Below are positions 11,701 to 24,395 of a DNA stretch of 64,000 nucleotides, piece by piece (the stretch's first letter is position 1; every line of letters begins with the position of its first letter). The notes beneath the pieces were generated by a model. That model was not told the origin of the DNA. It worked only from the letters and a program-made list of their open reading frames with translations, and did not search any database. The stretch covers positions 417,874 through 481,873 of the forward strand of contig NC_031478.1 in the NCBI RefSeq assembly GCF_000006565.2, in the 5' to 3' direction. Position numbers and translations under genes: made by a program. This DNA is from Toxoplasma gondii ME49. Taxonomy: Eukaryota; Apicomplexa; Conoidasida; Eucoccidiorida; Sarcocystidae.

Positions 11701-13109
11701 CTTCTAGTCCTTCGTGGTGATTGACGGAGCTAGGTCGCGCCACCAGTGGTCTGCTTTTAGACGCCCCTGTTTTTCTGACTCCAGGCTGCCCACAAAAAGA
11801 AGCTTTCTGACATCCTTCGTGGCATTTCTGTTCTTCGCGTGCCAACGGCGGGTAACGCTAAAAAACGGTGGACAAAGGACCACGAAAGAGTCTTATTTCG
11901 TTCATGTGGGTTCAGGCGATTTGATGTCATCGCAGGTTGCCACGTTTCTTGGAAGGCAGCTGCCTCTCCCATGGATGCCACAATGATTTGGTGACAACTT
12001 TATTCGGAAACATTGTTCGGGAAGGCAGCCAAAACTAACTTTTTGACTAACAAGGATACCTTCCGACAGAAAACAATAAATATTTGAAGTAGTATCGTTA
12101 CGATCGCTGGACATCGCTTTGCAAGTTGTATGAGGACGTGTCCACCGAGTTCTGTGCTGTACAGGCTATATAAGTGTAAATACTTTTTTGGATATAGTCA
12201 ACGCAATGAAGCATCGTTTTCCGGTCTTTTCTGAGGAGCTTTCTAACTCTTGTTCACCACTCAATACCACGAGGTAGCAATACAACTCACCCTCCAACTT
12301 AAGTTTCCTTGAGCAAAAGCAGGGTGTTGTTGGTGTTTCTCCGCAGCAAGGACACTGCACCTGGAATACTTAAGCTTCCCAGCCTCTTCCATATCAACAC
12401 AGCTATCTGTCAATCTGTATCTACTCATCTACCTACCTCCATCTATCTATGTATCAGTCTCTCTATCTATGCAGTATACCAGTACATGCGCGTACATGTC
12501 GGAACCTGCGCATGCAGCTATCCAATTTTCTCTAAGGGTCGATATCTCTGTGCAGATTTTCCGGTGGAGATGTTGATCTCCATATGCACATATAGTGTGC
12601 AGGCGGTCCTCTGTGCTGCTCGAGAGAGTGCTGAGTCCGCGAACCCGGTCGTCCGTCAACGCGCCGTCTTGGGAGAGACACGCGAACCACAAGTGGAACT
12701 CAGAGTGCCTCCAAGAGCGAAACAACGATTTGAGAATCGAGCGAGAAACGCAAGTTTTTCAGACGCGCGCAATCGCTTTGCATCGACGAAGAAACGCCGA
12801 GCCTGCCATTTTGTGCGACAGAACACAGGTGTAGGGTAAGGAGTAAGACGGACAGGAAACTCAGAGAAAGTCTTCTTCAATCGCTCGGCAACTCTCAATC
12901 GTTCCGTCGCCTTTATCTGTGAATTCCGGTTCCACAGCCTGCAGCGACGCGTAACATCGCAGCTGCCTCTCCTCCTAAGCACAAGTGCACAGAACCTGAA
13001 GAAGGAATGTCAGTCTACGCAGAACTCACAGCTTGCCAAACTTACTCGGAACGCACAGGAAAAAATATGCATGTGTGTGATGGCCAACAAAAATCGATGA
13101 TAGGACAAA
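8772..13109. other. Gene-poor stretch
   Basis: Over 4 kb with no frame I can support on either strand. GC content appears lower than in the coding blocks, and frames longer than 100 codons are few and show no domain. It may contain UTRs or non-coding RNA. A short TCTA/TATC-rich patch lies at about 12400-12480. Confidence 0.4.
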
Positions 13110-13609
13110 TTATGTGAGTAGGTGAATATGAATGCGTTCAACTACGGAAGTCACCGTGAGCCTGTCCATCCGATGCATGCAGAAACTGCACTTCCTTTTG
13201 CTGTGCCGACTACCACCCGTGAAGCTACAGTGGGAACCGCGAAGAAGTTCGCTTCTGGTGAAAGTTCCCTGGATATTCGGAGACGTCTTCCACAGAAGGG
13301 CGCCATGACACTTGCGAAGTTCTCTCTGCTCAAAAATCTCTTCTCTCTCGCCTTGGCCCCTCTCCTGTCCTCGGCATTCCGTCGGAAAAACTAAAGATCG
13401 TGCTAAAAGCCTTGGTTCTCCTGCTTCCTCGGTGAGTTCTCTTGTGCTTTGCGTAGCATTTCGCGTGCACTACGCATAGTGATACACATGGTATATTTGA
13501 AAAAACGACGTTTGCATGCAAGCGATTCACCCCTGCGACCCTCGGAGATGCGTGGAGCTCTGCATGCTTGCCTCCATCCACCCACTCCTACTTCCCTTCG
13601 CGAACTCAC

Positions 13610-16342
13610 CTCCTTTCGCTTCGCCTCCTCCTCTTCCGCCTGTCGCTACGAAAACGAACAAGAACGAGCGGCAGAGAAAGGATGACAGGACAGTCAGAGG
13701 AGGCAGCGAAACATGACAGAGAGAAAGTGCAGAAACGAGAACGAAAAGAAGTCGAAGCGCGGGAAATGGCTATGGAGCTAGCGAAGGGGGAACAAAGAGG
13801 GAGCAAGGACGAGAGACAGAAACGCTGTAACAGAGATGGAAACGAGGTAATAGGAGAAAGGGAAAACCACAAAACACACCTGAGGCAAAACATTTCTCCA
13901 AAGCGGTTTCATGCCTTGCCCCCCCTTCATCGAGTTCCAGTTTCTTTTCTTTCTTCCTACCCTCTTGCGCATTTCCTCCTTTCGTTTGCGCAGTTGTTCT
14001 CGATCGCGCTGCTCCCTTGCAGCTGAGACAGAAAAATAAAAGGACCAGCAAAAACAACTCTCTTCCTCAAGACACAAGTCTTCCTCATGCACGCGCACGC
14101 AGCTACCCCTGCAGACACTCGGTCTACCTACGCCTACGGATTTATATATTCATCTGTCCGCATAAATAACTCCATACACGAATATATATATATATGCATA
14201 TGAATGTGTAACTACGTATAAAAATATACGTGCATATAAGTCCCTGCGTCTGTAACCAAAAACGCGTATGCATGCTCGTACAAATCTACTGGGGTGCATT
14301 CCATTTACCTGCATCGGTTTGCATGTGTACATCGACAAACATATACACGCCTGTGCGCATACAGGAATCTGTTGTCGGCGTCTGTATCCACGCGTGTGAG
14401 GACGAATCGACTGTAGCGGCATTGACTTCCATTCATCTGACTGCACTCGTATGCTTGCTATCGACAACACCACTCCAGTCAGCACCCGCCTGATGCGACT
14501 TTCTCATTTAACTGATCGGCGAAGAAGGCACAGTGCGTCGCAGCGAAAACGCAGAGAGCACGGAAGCAGGAGAGGCGGCTTACCTTTGAGGTCGACCTTA
14601 GGTTCCTGTTGAGTCTGAGAAAAACAGAATTCCGAACGCATGCACACCTGAGTGCTAGGCCGCGAGATACCTGGGCCGCAGGCGAAGAGGAGACGACATG
14701 CGGTTCTTTAACAGCTCCGAAAGCCACACACATTTCAATTTTTCGTTCTTTCCTCCGCCCTCTCTCGTGGGCTCGCAAGCGCCACAGTGTTTCTTAACAA
14801 AGGATGGACGAGAAAAGATACGAGATTCATGATTCCTGCCAAGAGACGAGATTCACGAGATGCGAATCGTTCTGGTTCTCTTCTGTATCTCTTCCTCTGT
14901 GGTCTCTCAGTCTTTGATCGCCAACGGCTTGTCTTCCCTTGCAAGCGCTCCACGGATTTCGTCTCAACCGTTTATTTCTACGCACGTTGTTTTCACTCGG
15001 ATTGTTCGCTGTCCTCGGACTCGCTTCTTCTGTCCACTCGACTTTGTCTGTTTTCAGCGGTTTTTCGCGCGTTCTGTTCTGCGTCTGCTCACTTTTTCGA
15101 GGGCCTTGAGGAGCTCGCGGTCTCTGGCGACGTTTTTGATGTAGCGCACACGCTTCTCGTCTTTGAAGCCGACTTGCCCGATGTCCTGTAAACGGAAATC
15201 GAGGAAAAAGCATACGAAGTTGCTGCATGCATACATGCAGAGACGGGAACGCAGTCTCGCATCTATGCATCTACTGCGTCCCCTTCTCCTTTGTTTAATT
15301 GATCGTATCCTCTCTCGCCGCCCTTCTCTTCCCGATCACACATACACTTCCTTCCCGATTCTTCGCTCGTTCCTTCATTTTCGTCCACTCTTGCTTCTCC
15401 CTTCGTCTTTTCCTTCTCTCAGGTTTCCTTTCGCTTTTTCGCGCCTCGAGCTTAGACTTCTATCTCGCTTGTTCTGGCGTCTCTCCCGTCCTTCTGCGCT
15501 TCTTCGCTTCCACAATCTGAATGATTTCTCTTACGCCCCACCCCCCTACGTCGCCTTCACTCTCTCCTCTCTCGTCGCCAGTGTTCGGAGTTCGTCTGCC
15601 TCGCGTTCTCCTCCTGCGCGTCTGATTCTTTTCCCCCCCTCTCTTTCGCGCGTTGCCGCTCGCTCTTCCGATCGTCCTTTTCGGTCCTCTCTCCTCTCTC
15701 TGTTCCTTGTCGCTCGGCATTCACCATGTGCGCAGACTTGCGAAGATTCGACCACGGCGTATACACAATGTCTGTACGCATGCAGAGGCCGCGGCAGAAC
15801 CAAGACATGCAGCGGCGGACGTCGGCGGCGAGTCACCACAGGCCGGAACCCCCCCCACGGAGCGCAGAGACACAAGAGCGAAGACGCGACAGAGACGGAG
15901 AGAAGAAACAGAGCGAACGAAGAAGAGAGGACGCAGACAGCGAGGACGAGAAGAAAGGCATGAGGAGAGGCAATCGATGGAAAGAAGAGAACGACAGAAG
16001 GAAAAGAAGAAAAGAAAGCACCTACCAACATGAGGCTGCTTGCATCCTTCAATGGAATTCGCTTTCGTCAATTGAGCAACTTCATCGAGGACCTTTTGAG
16101 GAATGGATTTCAAATCTGCAAGACAAAGAAGCGCATGCATCAAAAGGCCAGAATCAAAAACGAAAAAGCTCTTCACCAGAGAAAAAAAGATGGCTCTCAT
16201 GTTCTCTCTCGCCGGACCTATTACCACCATCCACGAGGTCTTCTCCGTTACTCCCCTCTGTGTCTCCTCGTCGTCTCTTCCTTATATGCCAACGCACCTG
16301 CATCTTCATGTACACCCATACTTACGTACATGCATATATATG

Positions 16343-16386
<44 letters not shown>

Positions 16387-17603
16387 CAGGCAAATAGGCA
16401 TTCATGTGAATATATACATAAGTTCTTGCATATTTGAAGTGGATCGGCCTTCAGACCTGTCGATGAACATGTACAGAAACATTGATCAGGAGCCTGACAC
16501 GCACATGGCGTGTATCCGTCCATCACTCTGTACATAAATGCATGTATTTCTGTGACTGCAGCTCTACATGAGCATATGTCTTTTCTCTGCGGAAAAGGAC
16601 ATCTTTTCAAAGGTGGACAATTGAGTAACTCGACACAGGCAGGGTGTTCTGTTTGTTTTTTCGATGGACGTTTTGCGTGCTTTTTCTGAATTTGTCAAGA
16701 CGGAAGGGAAAAAACATCTTCAACGCTTGATTTTTGGAGCAAATGTTTTGTGTTTTTTGTGATGTTTTACCTGTTTTGAATAAAGTTGTAATGCGTAACC
16801 GGCGATTTGTGATAGTTTTTTGAATGCCCTTTTAGTGTTGCTTAGTGGCTTTTTATGTTTTTTTGATGATGCGTTTTGGTTTAAACGGAGAGCGGTGCGG
16901 CAGTACCGGGGTCCTGTTTGTCGTCTGGGAGAGGCCGTTCCGGGAGCGGCATGCGGAGGTAGACGTGAGCAGAGGAAAGCTTGTCGACATGAAACCATAC
17001 ATCTTCTGGCCAGCCGTGGGCGATCAACTCCTCGTTTTCGAATTTGTCTCTGCCCATGTAGATCTCATAGCGAGGATCTGAAGAAGAAGGCAAAGAAAGG
17101 GAGAACACATGGACAGCGAATGAAGGAAGGAGAGGAAGAATAGAGCAAAGAAGAACGCGAGAGAAGAGAGGGGGACAGAGAGAGAAAGAGAGAGAGAAAG
17201 CGCGATAAAGGAGAGGGAAGGTGGAGGGAGAAAGGACGAAGCGAAGGGAGAAGAGGGGGAGAGAGAACGAAGAGAGTGAAAGACGCACGACAGCGAAGGA
17301 AGAGAGGGCAGAAACGCGCTGGGTGGAGGGGAGAGAGAAAAGGAGAGAACAAAGGGCAGAAAGAGATCCGGAAGAAGGTATGAATAATAAGGACGGGCAA
17401 TTCACGACACCGTGGCGATGAGGAGAAACCCAGAGGAAGACAAGAAAGAGACAAAGAGGCGATTCGCGAAGAAGGAGAAAGGAAGAGAAAGGAAGAGAAA
17501 GGAGAAGCGCAGACGGAAAAAAAGACGCGGGAGAAGCAGAAGAGAATAAGGAAAAAGCGGAAGTCACGAAAGCCTCACCGCTACAAGTGAACGTGTACAC
17601 CAT
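13610..17603 (-). CDS. CCDC25/Jlp2-type NFACT-R (DUF814) protein, 8 exons resolved
   Basis: Exons in transcription order are 17603-17579, 17077-16907, 16115-16026, 15771-15725, 15185-15093, 14614-14584, 14022-13961 and 13645-13610; all junction phases agree. The protein begins [17 protein letters not shown] and carries the family signatures [55 protein letters not shown] and [18 protein letters not shown] charged coiled-coil tail follows ([19 protein letters not shown]). Human CCDC25 (~208 residues) and yeast Jlp2 share this fold, which is related to the NFACT-R domain of NEMF/Rqc2. The molecular role of this small family is not well settled. The usual SY..LM motif near the C-terminus was not found; the terminal exon may start at 13325, after a GAGCAG acceptor in matching phase 0, and read RELRKCHGALL to a stop near 13110. 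That last exon is weak. Confidence 0.85.
16333..16384. repeat. (TA)n microsatellite in a CCDC25-like gene intron
   Basis: An uninterrupted AT dinucleotide run of roughly 50 bp in the intron between 16907 and 16115. Confidence 0.9.
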
Positions 17604-19838
17604 CTTGTCGAGGGGAGAGGAGAAGGGGAAGAAGAAACAGCGGGAGGCGACAGAGGGTCCGAGAGGAAACGAACAAACAACCACGGAGGGGAGGAGACGA
17701 GGAGAGGACGGGGGCGAGAGAGAAACAGAAACAGGAAACGAGAGAGAGAAGGATGAGCGCAGAGCAAAAAACAGAAGGATCGACGTCGAAGGTGAAAAAA
17801 ATGACGAAGCGGACGAGGAAGAACAACCGCCGAGAACGCAAAGGAGAAAGGGTGTTTGTTCTTTACTCGTCTTCTGATTACAGTTGCCTGTCTCTAGTGA
17901 AGGGAAGAAAGAAAAGAAGGAGAGGAAAAAAAATAGACGCGCAGAAGGCTTCTAAATGAAGTGTGCCAGATTCTGGAAGAAGAAAATCGCATCTTCTGGT
18001 CTCCGGGCGGGGAGGAAGAAGTAAACGAAGGAAACAGCTCCTGCCTCGTGGTGAGAGAAGAGAGCAGAATTTGCGTCCATTCAAAAGAGCGACATGAAAG
18101 ACTTTTTCGTTTCTCTTCTCTACAAACCCAGCGAAAATGCGGCCTGCGTTCTGAGCTGTCGATTTTCTTGCGTGTGCTCGACTCAAGACCTTGCATGCGC
18201 ATGTACTCGCGGTGTGTGTCTGTATATATATATGCATCTCTATATATATACATCTATATATATATAAATATATACATATATATATATATACATGTGGACC
18301 CTAAACTGGTGGAATCGCAGCGAAAACGAGATTCTGGATGCGGCTTCGTTTCCTCAGGCTCTTTCTCTGATTGCTCTAGAGTCAAAAAACGCGCGAGCAA
18401 ACGGCGAGAAGTCAAAGGCCGTCGTGTCTCAGTTTCAAGAATCTGCATGCCCGCGCCGCGGCCCCTCCCCGCCGTCTGCGAGTTTTCCGAGTGTACATAC
18501 ACCCGAGGTCAGTCTTGAAGCTCGGAGCTGGGTGCAGAGGGAACTAAAGGGATTTCAAACTGGAGAGGGAAGCGCGTCTCGTCTTTCAGAATCCTGCAAA
18601 TTAACTCTCTCATAGAGGGGACGCGTACGCGGTCGCCGTCTTCGAAGGGATGTAGATTACCTCGGAATCGACTCTTCGTTGGCAGCAGTTTTCAACACTT
18701 GGATTCATCGTCTTTTCCGCGTTCCCTCCGTTGCGGGGGTCGTTCCCAAGAAAAGACAACGAAGTCGTGTGTTTGCTGTCGTGAAGTTTTCTCCGTTTAC
18801 AGCATGGGAGAAAGCGAGTCAGTTCAACGCCGTGTACTGATACACCAAGACAGTCAGGGGAATCTGAGATCTTTCTCAGTGCAACGGTGAATCCTTTCTG
18901 GTGTAAAGGCACAGATGTTCCGAGCACCAGCCTCCACAGAAAGAAAGGGAAAAGTGACGACTCCTCAACTGCCTCCAGCTTCGCAGACTGTCTCTACCAG
19001 TTCGTCGACTCTCTTCCCCTCTCGTTCCGTAGGCTCTATTCCTCAGGTCTTCCCTTCTCATTCTCGCAAGGCGCTCTATTCAAACTTCGACCCACTTTAT
19101 ATATCCACACGCACAGATATATACATATATGCATATATATATATATATATATATATGAGGATCTGTTTATATATATATATATATATATACGTACTATTCA
19201 CATGTCCGTCTACAACTAGGTCTGTATGCACATATTCGTACATATAGATAAGCGCATGCACATGTGGATGCTTTCCGTGCGATTTAGATCTGCATGTGAG
19301 CGTCGACGTCAAGAAACGCCGCATGCAGATGGGTACGGAAGAAGGCAAGGCGGAGCGGAAATCAGGCAAAAGAGGGGAAGAAGAAAGGTAAAAAGAGAGC
19401 GAGAAGAAGGGAGAGGAGGACAAGAAAGGGAATCAGAGAAGAGGGCAGAAAGTAGAGAAAAGGAGAAGAAATGCGACGAGATGAAGGTGAGGGCGAGCAC
19501 GACGCACGCGAGGTGGAGAACAGAGCGTGGAGACAAGAAAAAAGAGACGGAGGAAGGCAAACAGAGAGAAGCATCTGGAAAAAAGTAGAAGAGCGGAGCC
19601 ATGAACGAAGAAAATCGTTGGGTGAAGCTGCTCATGGCTGCCCTTTTTGCACGTCGCTCAGAGCGAACATCTTCGTTTTTCTCGACAAGCGCTTGGTTAA
19701 CGTTTGCCACCAGCCACGATGGAGAAACTCAAATAAACGCCTAGTGGAGAAGATCAGCAGAGAGCAGACGAAAACAACCGAGACCAAGACACGGTCCTTA
19801 CGTCAATCTCTGCGCCTCCACGCACAGCTCAACGCGAG

Positions 19839-19873
<35 letters not shown>

Positions 19874-20357
19874 TTATATACGCGTATGCATGCAGGTGTA
19901 CACATATGCATGCGTGTTCATATGATTCACGAGAGAGGGCATGAGAACGAACTACAACTCTTTGGGAGCTTCTGCGAAGACAGAGGCTCATGCTTGTGTC
20001 TGTGTCGCACCCCGGCAAATATGTTTCGAGGAGACATCGTGGTTCAGAGGAGACAAAAGAGCGAGATGAAGAGTTGAGGAAGCAACAGAGAAGACAAAGC
20101 GTGAGATCAGGAGACATGCACAAGAACAGCGAATCCGGTCGAGAGTTACTCGCCCCTGCTTGGTCCTTTTTGTTGAAGTGCCCCACACACTTTATTCTTC
20201 GTTGTTCTTTCGTCCGCTCGCTGATCCCTCTCGCTTTCTCGGTCTCTCCCTTGTTTGTGTCTCTCTCCACTACCGCCTTTTTCTCGTCTCTCTTTCTCCC
20301 CTTGCCTCGCGTCTCCTTCCTCGCTCGCTCGGTTGATGTCTCTTTTCTTCTTCATCT
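17604..20357. other. Intergenic region upstream of the CCDC25-like gene and downstream of the thioesterase gene
   Basis: No supported coding region. Open frames here are Lys/Glu/Arg or Ser/Leu-rich readings of purine or pyrimidine tracts. It carries (TA)n runs near 18223-18292, 19131-19189 and 19842-19880, each beside TGCATGC-type palindromes. It should include the CCDC25-like promoter (next to 17603) and the thioesterase 3' UTR (next to 20357). Confidence 0.45.
19131..19189. repeat. Double (TA)n microsatellite
   Basis: Two AT dinucleotide runs separated by a short GAGGATCTGTT spacer, in intergenic DNA. Confidence 0.9.
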
Positions 20358-21827
20358 TCAGTTTGTTGTGAGGACGTTTTCGATGAATCGTCGAACCTGA
20401 TCGAGTTCCTGCGCGTTCGCAGAGTGGCCGAGACCCTGGAAGGACAGGAATTTGACAGCTTTCTTCGCGACGTCTTCCCCCCAAGCCTCTGCGTATTGTC
20501 GTCTCACGATCGCTGCGCTCTCTTGACCAAATTCAATCAAAACTAACTCGTCCTGCTCTCCATGGCAATGCAACACAGGTGTCGGCCCCTCCACTCTCTT
20601 CTCCTTTTCTTCTTTCTTCTCCTCTTTCTTCTCTTCTTCCTTCTCCTCCTCGGTCTTCTCTTCCTCTCTCGTCTGCAGCGCCTCTTTGCGGCTCTGCGTG
20701 TCTCGCTTCCCGAGGCAGCCTGCGCTGACTCTGAGTTCCTGCGCGAGAGGCGTCCAGGTGGAGAGTGCGACGATGCCGCCTAGGCGGACCGAGGCTTGCA
20801 AGCCGGTGAAGTAGGCGAGGGCGCCGCCTTGACTGAATCCTGCGAGGATAATTCGCTCGGGAGCGACGCCGGCTGCGAGCTCGCCGGCGAGAATGGCGTC
20901 GATGCGCTGCTTGGAGGCGAGGAAGCCTGGCTTGTCTTCGGGAGCGTCTTTCGACAGCGAGAAGATGTCTGTCCACGCGGGCGCCGGAAAGCCGCCGTTC
21001 AGTGTGACAGGGCGCACAGGCGCCGTCGGGAGGATCACCCGAAGCGCAGGAAAACATGAGAGCGAAGAAAGCAGCGAAACGAGGTCGGCCCACCCCGCGG
21101 CCGTATCGCCCAGACCGTGCATGAAGACGAGAGACGCCGTCTGCGGTGTACAGACACCCGGGAAGCGGTGGAAGCCTTCGCCGCCGTAGCCGTCGCCTGG
21201 CTGGAGAGACGCCATTTTGCGCAGCGCCGGAGGGAGAGAAGCACAGGACGTCGAGCTGGAGTGTCGACTGGAGCCAGCTTCCGAGGGAAGCAGGGGACGA
21301 GAGACGAAGGAAACCGCAGAAGGCGGAAGAGAAGAAGAGAGGGAAGAACGAGCGAGAGGAGAAGAGAGAGAAGAAGAGATAGGAGAAGAGAGAGAAGAAG
21401 GGAGAGAGAGACGAGTAGATGAGGGGGGGTAGGCGTTGGAGAGAGGAGGGAAGGTAGGAAGAGAACGGGGAGAGGTAGGAGTTTGCGAGAGAAAGGCGCG
21501 AAGTTGAGAACGAGAAACTTTCAAGGACAAGGGCGGCATGTGTGAATTTCCCTCCAGGACGGGGCGGCAGCGAGAAGACACACCCGAGACGGGCAAGGGC
21601 AGGAGAAGACAGAGAAGCAGCAGCAAGCGCGAGAGGCTGAGCCGCGTCTTGTGCGGTGCACAGCAGCCAGCGCAAATCTCTCTGCGTTTTTCAGAGGAAA
21701 GCCTTTCTAGGGAAAGAGTGGAGCCATTCTCTCGACGCCTTGCACAGGAAGAAGAGATGAAATTCGTCGAACGCCCGAGAGAAGACGCGAGACACCGCGG
21801 AGGTCGAGGCAGCATGGGTGCACACAC
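20358..21827 (-). CDS. Acyl-protein thioesterase / carboxylesterase (alpha/beta hydrolase)
   Basis: A single 489-residue frame. The thioesterase domain spans about residues 218-489: oxyanion-side motif HGLGDT (237-242), the family strand ILPTAPVRPVTLNGG, nucleophile elbow GFSQGG with Ser332, HGEQDELV with Asp426, and GLGHSAN with His468. This is the complete Ser-Asp-His triad of the APT1/lysophospholipase family, which removes palmitate from cysteine residues of proteins. T. gondii has a characterised depalmitoylase of this family (TgPPT1); identity with it is likely but unverified. Two oddities: a Lys/Glu-rich insert (~370-412) before the Asp strand, and a ~200-residue N-terminal extension containing a hydrophobic run (residues ~62-80). 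Translation may instead start at Met205 (MASLQPGDGYGG), which would give a compact 285-residue cytosolic enzyme close to the usual family size. Confidence 0.9.
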   Translation of the reverse strand: MCAPMLPRPPRCLASSLGRSTNFISSSCARRRENGSTLSLERLSSEKRREICAGCCAPHKTRLSLSRLLLLLCLLLPLPVSGVSSRCRPVLEGNSHMPPLSLKVSRSQLRAFLSQTPTSPRSLPTFPPLSNAYPPSSTRLSLPSSLSSPISSSLSSPLARSSLSSSLPPSAVSFVSRPLLPSEAGSSRHSSSTSCASLPPALRKMASLQPGDGYGGEGFHRFPGVCTPQTASLVFMHGLGDTAAGWADLVSLLSSLSCFPALRVILPTAPVRPVTLNGGFPAPAWTDIFSLSKDAPEDKPGFLASKQRIDAILAGELAAGVAPERIILAGFSQGGALAYFTGLQASVRLGGIVALSTWTPLAQELRVSAGCLGKRDTQSRKEALQTREEEKTEEEKEEEKKEEKKEEKEKRVEGPTPVLHCHGEQDELVLIEFGQESAAIVRRQYAEAWGEDVAKKAVKFLSFQGLGHSANAQELDQVRRFIENVLTTN

Positions 21828-22494
21828 CTCACTCGGAAGAGGACTCCTGCGCCAACGAGGTAAAAGTGCAGCGAGAAAAGAAAAGCGGGAGACGAAAAGA
21901 AGGAAAAGAAAAGGTGCCGGAAAGCGGCAGCGCAGAGCAGCAGGAGACGCAAAGGGGAATAGCGGCGCCCCACTGCTCTCGGAGACTCAAACCGTGACGC
22001 GTTCACTCTCGGGGGGGAGGAGGATTTCCACAGCAACTGCATGCGAGCGCAAAAAAGACTTGTAAAAAGAGGAAAAACAAATAAAAAGGCACAGACGATA
22101 GAGAAAGCCGGGAGAAATAAAAGAGAAAGCTGACGAAGGCGAAAAAGGGATAAAAGAAGGACAAAAAGAAGGACTCAAGCAGCTGTGTTTTCGAGTCGCG
22201 CCAGCAGGAGAGACCAAGAAGGACAAGAAAGGTGTGTGGCTGTAAACGCTTCTCGATGTCGCTGCAGACTGCCTCTGTGGACTCTTAGGGAAGAAAGGAA
22301 TTTCTTTAATCCGGCAAAACGAGAAAACTGCGGTCACGGCTTCGACAGCAGTCACACTTCCCCGTCCACCCAGTGGAGGGAGGTGAAGAGATGTTCTCCC
22401 GAAAACTCCACAGTTTGAAAACGCTCTGAAGCGTCTCTCCAGTATACAGTCTTCAGCACTTCGACACTCATCACTTATGTATATGTATACATGT

Positions 22495-22546
22495 GATATA
22501 TATATATATATATTTATATATATTTATATATATATATATATTTATA
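22495..22546. repeat. AT-rich microsatellite
   Basis: TATATA runs with interspersed TTTATA units; intergenic. Confidence 0.85.
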
Positions 22547-23217
22547 TGCATATATGCATATTTATGCATTTATATGAATGAATATAATGCATCTCAGTCG
22601 TTTTACATGCGCAGATGCAGAGAGCCTCTCTGTAAGCGAGATCATGTATTAAATCTGCTTCTATCTGCGATAAAAATCTACTGTGTTTGCATCTTCACAC
22701 ATACACGTTGGTATTCTATCCAAATATTCATGTATCCATACTCCTATAAATATTTAGGTCTACTATATGTCTGTGTGTGTGTGTCGTTTCCAACGGGTGT
22801 TTCGTCGTTCCACCGGATAAACGGGGGCCAACATCCGTTCTTGATAAATACGTTTTCTCTGGGTGTGCAAACGTGACAGACACACACACACAGAGTTCAA
22901 TCTATCTCCCTAGCCAGAACGTTTTCGTAAAATTCTTTTTCGCTGAGTCCTATCAGCCTATCTGCTCTACCAGTCCACTTCTTCTTCTGTGGAAACTCGT
23001 CTCTTGCGGGATCCACGATTTTCTATTCGGGCTTCTCTCTCAGTCCCTCACTGCACACACATTTATGCTTGTATTTACCCAACGAGTAAGGAAGATGGCT
23101 ATTCATACTGACGCCGTGTTTACCAGATTCCCATCTAGACATAATATGGACCTCTATATGGAGAGAGAGCGAGAAGGACTGATAGATACACAGTATATCT
23201 ATACATATACACATACA

Positions 23218-23276
23218 AATATATATATATATATATATATTTACACGCATATATATATATATATGCATATATATAT
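23218..23276. repeat. (TA)n microsatellite
   Basis: Three AT dinucleotide runs broken by CACGC and GC; intergenic. Confidence 0.85.
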
Positions 23277-24395
23277 GTAAATGGATAGAGGAAAAAAGAG
23301 AGACGTCGGATATGCATCGAGAGATCTTTGTAAATTCATATTTCGCGACGACGGAGTACGTATGTAGGTAACCAGCAGTAAAGGAAGACTTGTTCTTTCC
23401 TAAAAGCTGTATCAGAAATGTGTAAAAGTGGAGTTTGGAGGTATCTTTCAAGACTTTGAAGATGTGTGGGTCTCGTAACAAAAGCACTGCGGCTGGGCCC
23501 TGAGCAAACAGAACGTCTGAAAGCGCACACTGTTTTCACAGAAGAATGGCATTGGTGTCTGGACTCTCAAACGGAGAAAATTCTCTGATGTAGATACTTG
23601 CATGCGTCTGTTTTTTCCGGGATCGTCTTTTTCTGCGCAACTGTCAAAGTTAAGGAAAACATCGACAAACAAAAGCAGGTAGACCCATGTTGAGTTCGAA
23701 GGATCTCTCTTCTCTGCTCTGTGTCTCCGCCTCCCGTCTGCCTCTCTCTTATTCGCCTTCTTTGTCGCTCTTCCACCCGCTTTCTGTCTCTCTCTTTCTC
23801 TCTCGAGTCCCCGTTGCCCTCTCGCTTCTCTTTTTCCGAATGTCCACTCTCTGTGTTTATGTGTGTGTGAAAACTCGCGAGTCTCCTCGAAATGCCGACT
23901 CACCTGGGAAGGCGAGAAAAATGTGTACGCATAAAGCGCAGCATGCACCAAAAAAAGACGGCGCCGCCGTTGAGTCCTGCAGACAAATCTTTGCGTTTTC
24001 TGCCAAGGCGTGGAAACGCCTTTCGTCTTCCTTTCTTTTTGCTCTTCTTTTTCCTGGAAGCCTTCCCCTGCTTTCTCTTCCCTCTCGACCGCCTTCGGGC
24101 GGCTGACCAGACGGACCTCGGGCCGCTTCGATATTGGTCCTCGTTTGTCTTCTTTTTCCCTCGCTTCTTTGCTCAGTTTTTGGTCCACGTTTTCGCTTGC
24201 TTTGCGGTCTCTTTTCTTGCATTCTCCGCTCCTTCTCTCTCGTCTTTCAAGGGGAAACAAGGTCGGCAGGAAGACGCGTCTTGGGCGTAGGTGCCTGCCT
24301 GTCTATACAGCGCAGCCGAGCACCCTTTTCTTTCCGCTCTTTTCTTCCAACCTTTTTGTGTCAGCTGGTCTCCCTCGTCCCCTGAATTTCGAGAC

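Larger units (their letters stand above)
21828..24395. other. Divergent intergenic region with microsatellites
   Basis: No supported coding region. It lies between two genes transcribed outward, so both promoters should lie here. It contains AT-rich runs at about 22495-22546 and 23218-23276 and a C/T-rich stretch at about 23690-23830 and 23980-24390 leading into the next gene. Confidence 0.5.

Noticed and set aside
13568..14026. 152-codon plus-strand charged frame
   Set aside because: It is the complement of two short CCDC25-like exons and of pyrimidine-rich minus-strand intron sequence, so its Glu/Arg/Lys content is a composition effect.
19131..19189. Regularly spaced AT repeats as a possible CRISPR-like array
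   Set aside because: They are simple dinucleotide microsatellites without unique spacers, and the genome is eukaryotic.
20533..21675. 380-codon minus-strand frame overlapping the thioesterase
   Set aside because: An alternative frame of the same strand; only the 20358-21827 frame carries the catalytic triad.
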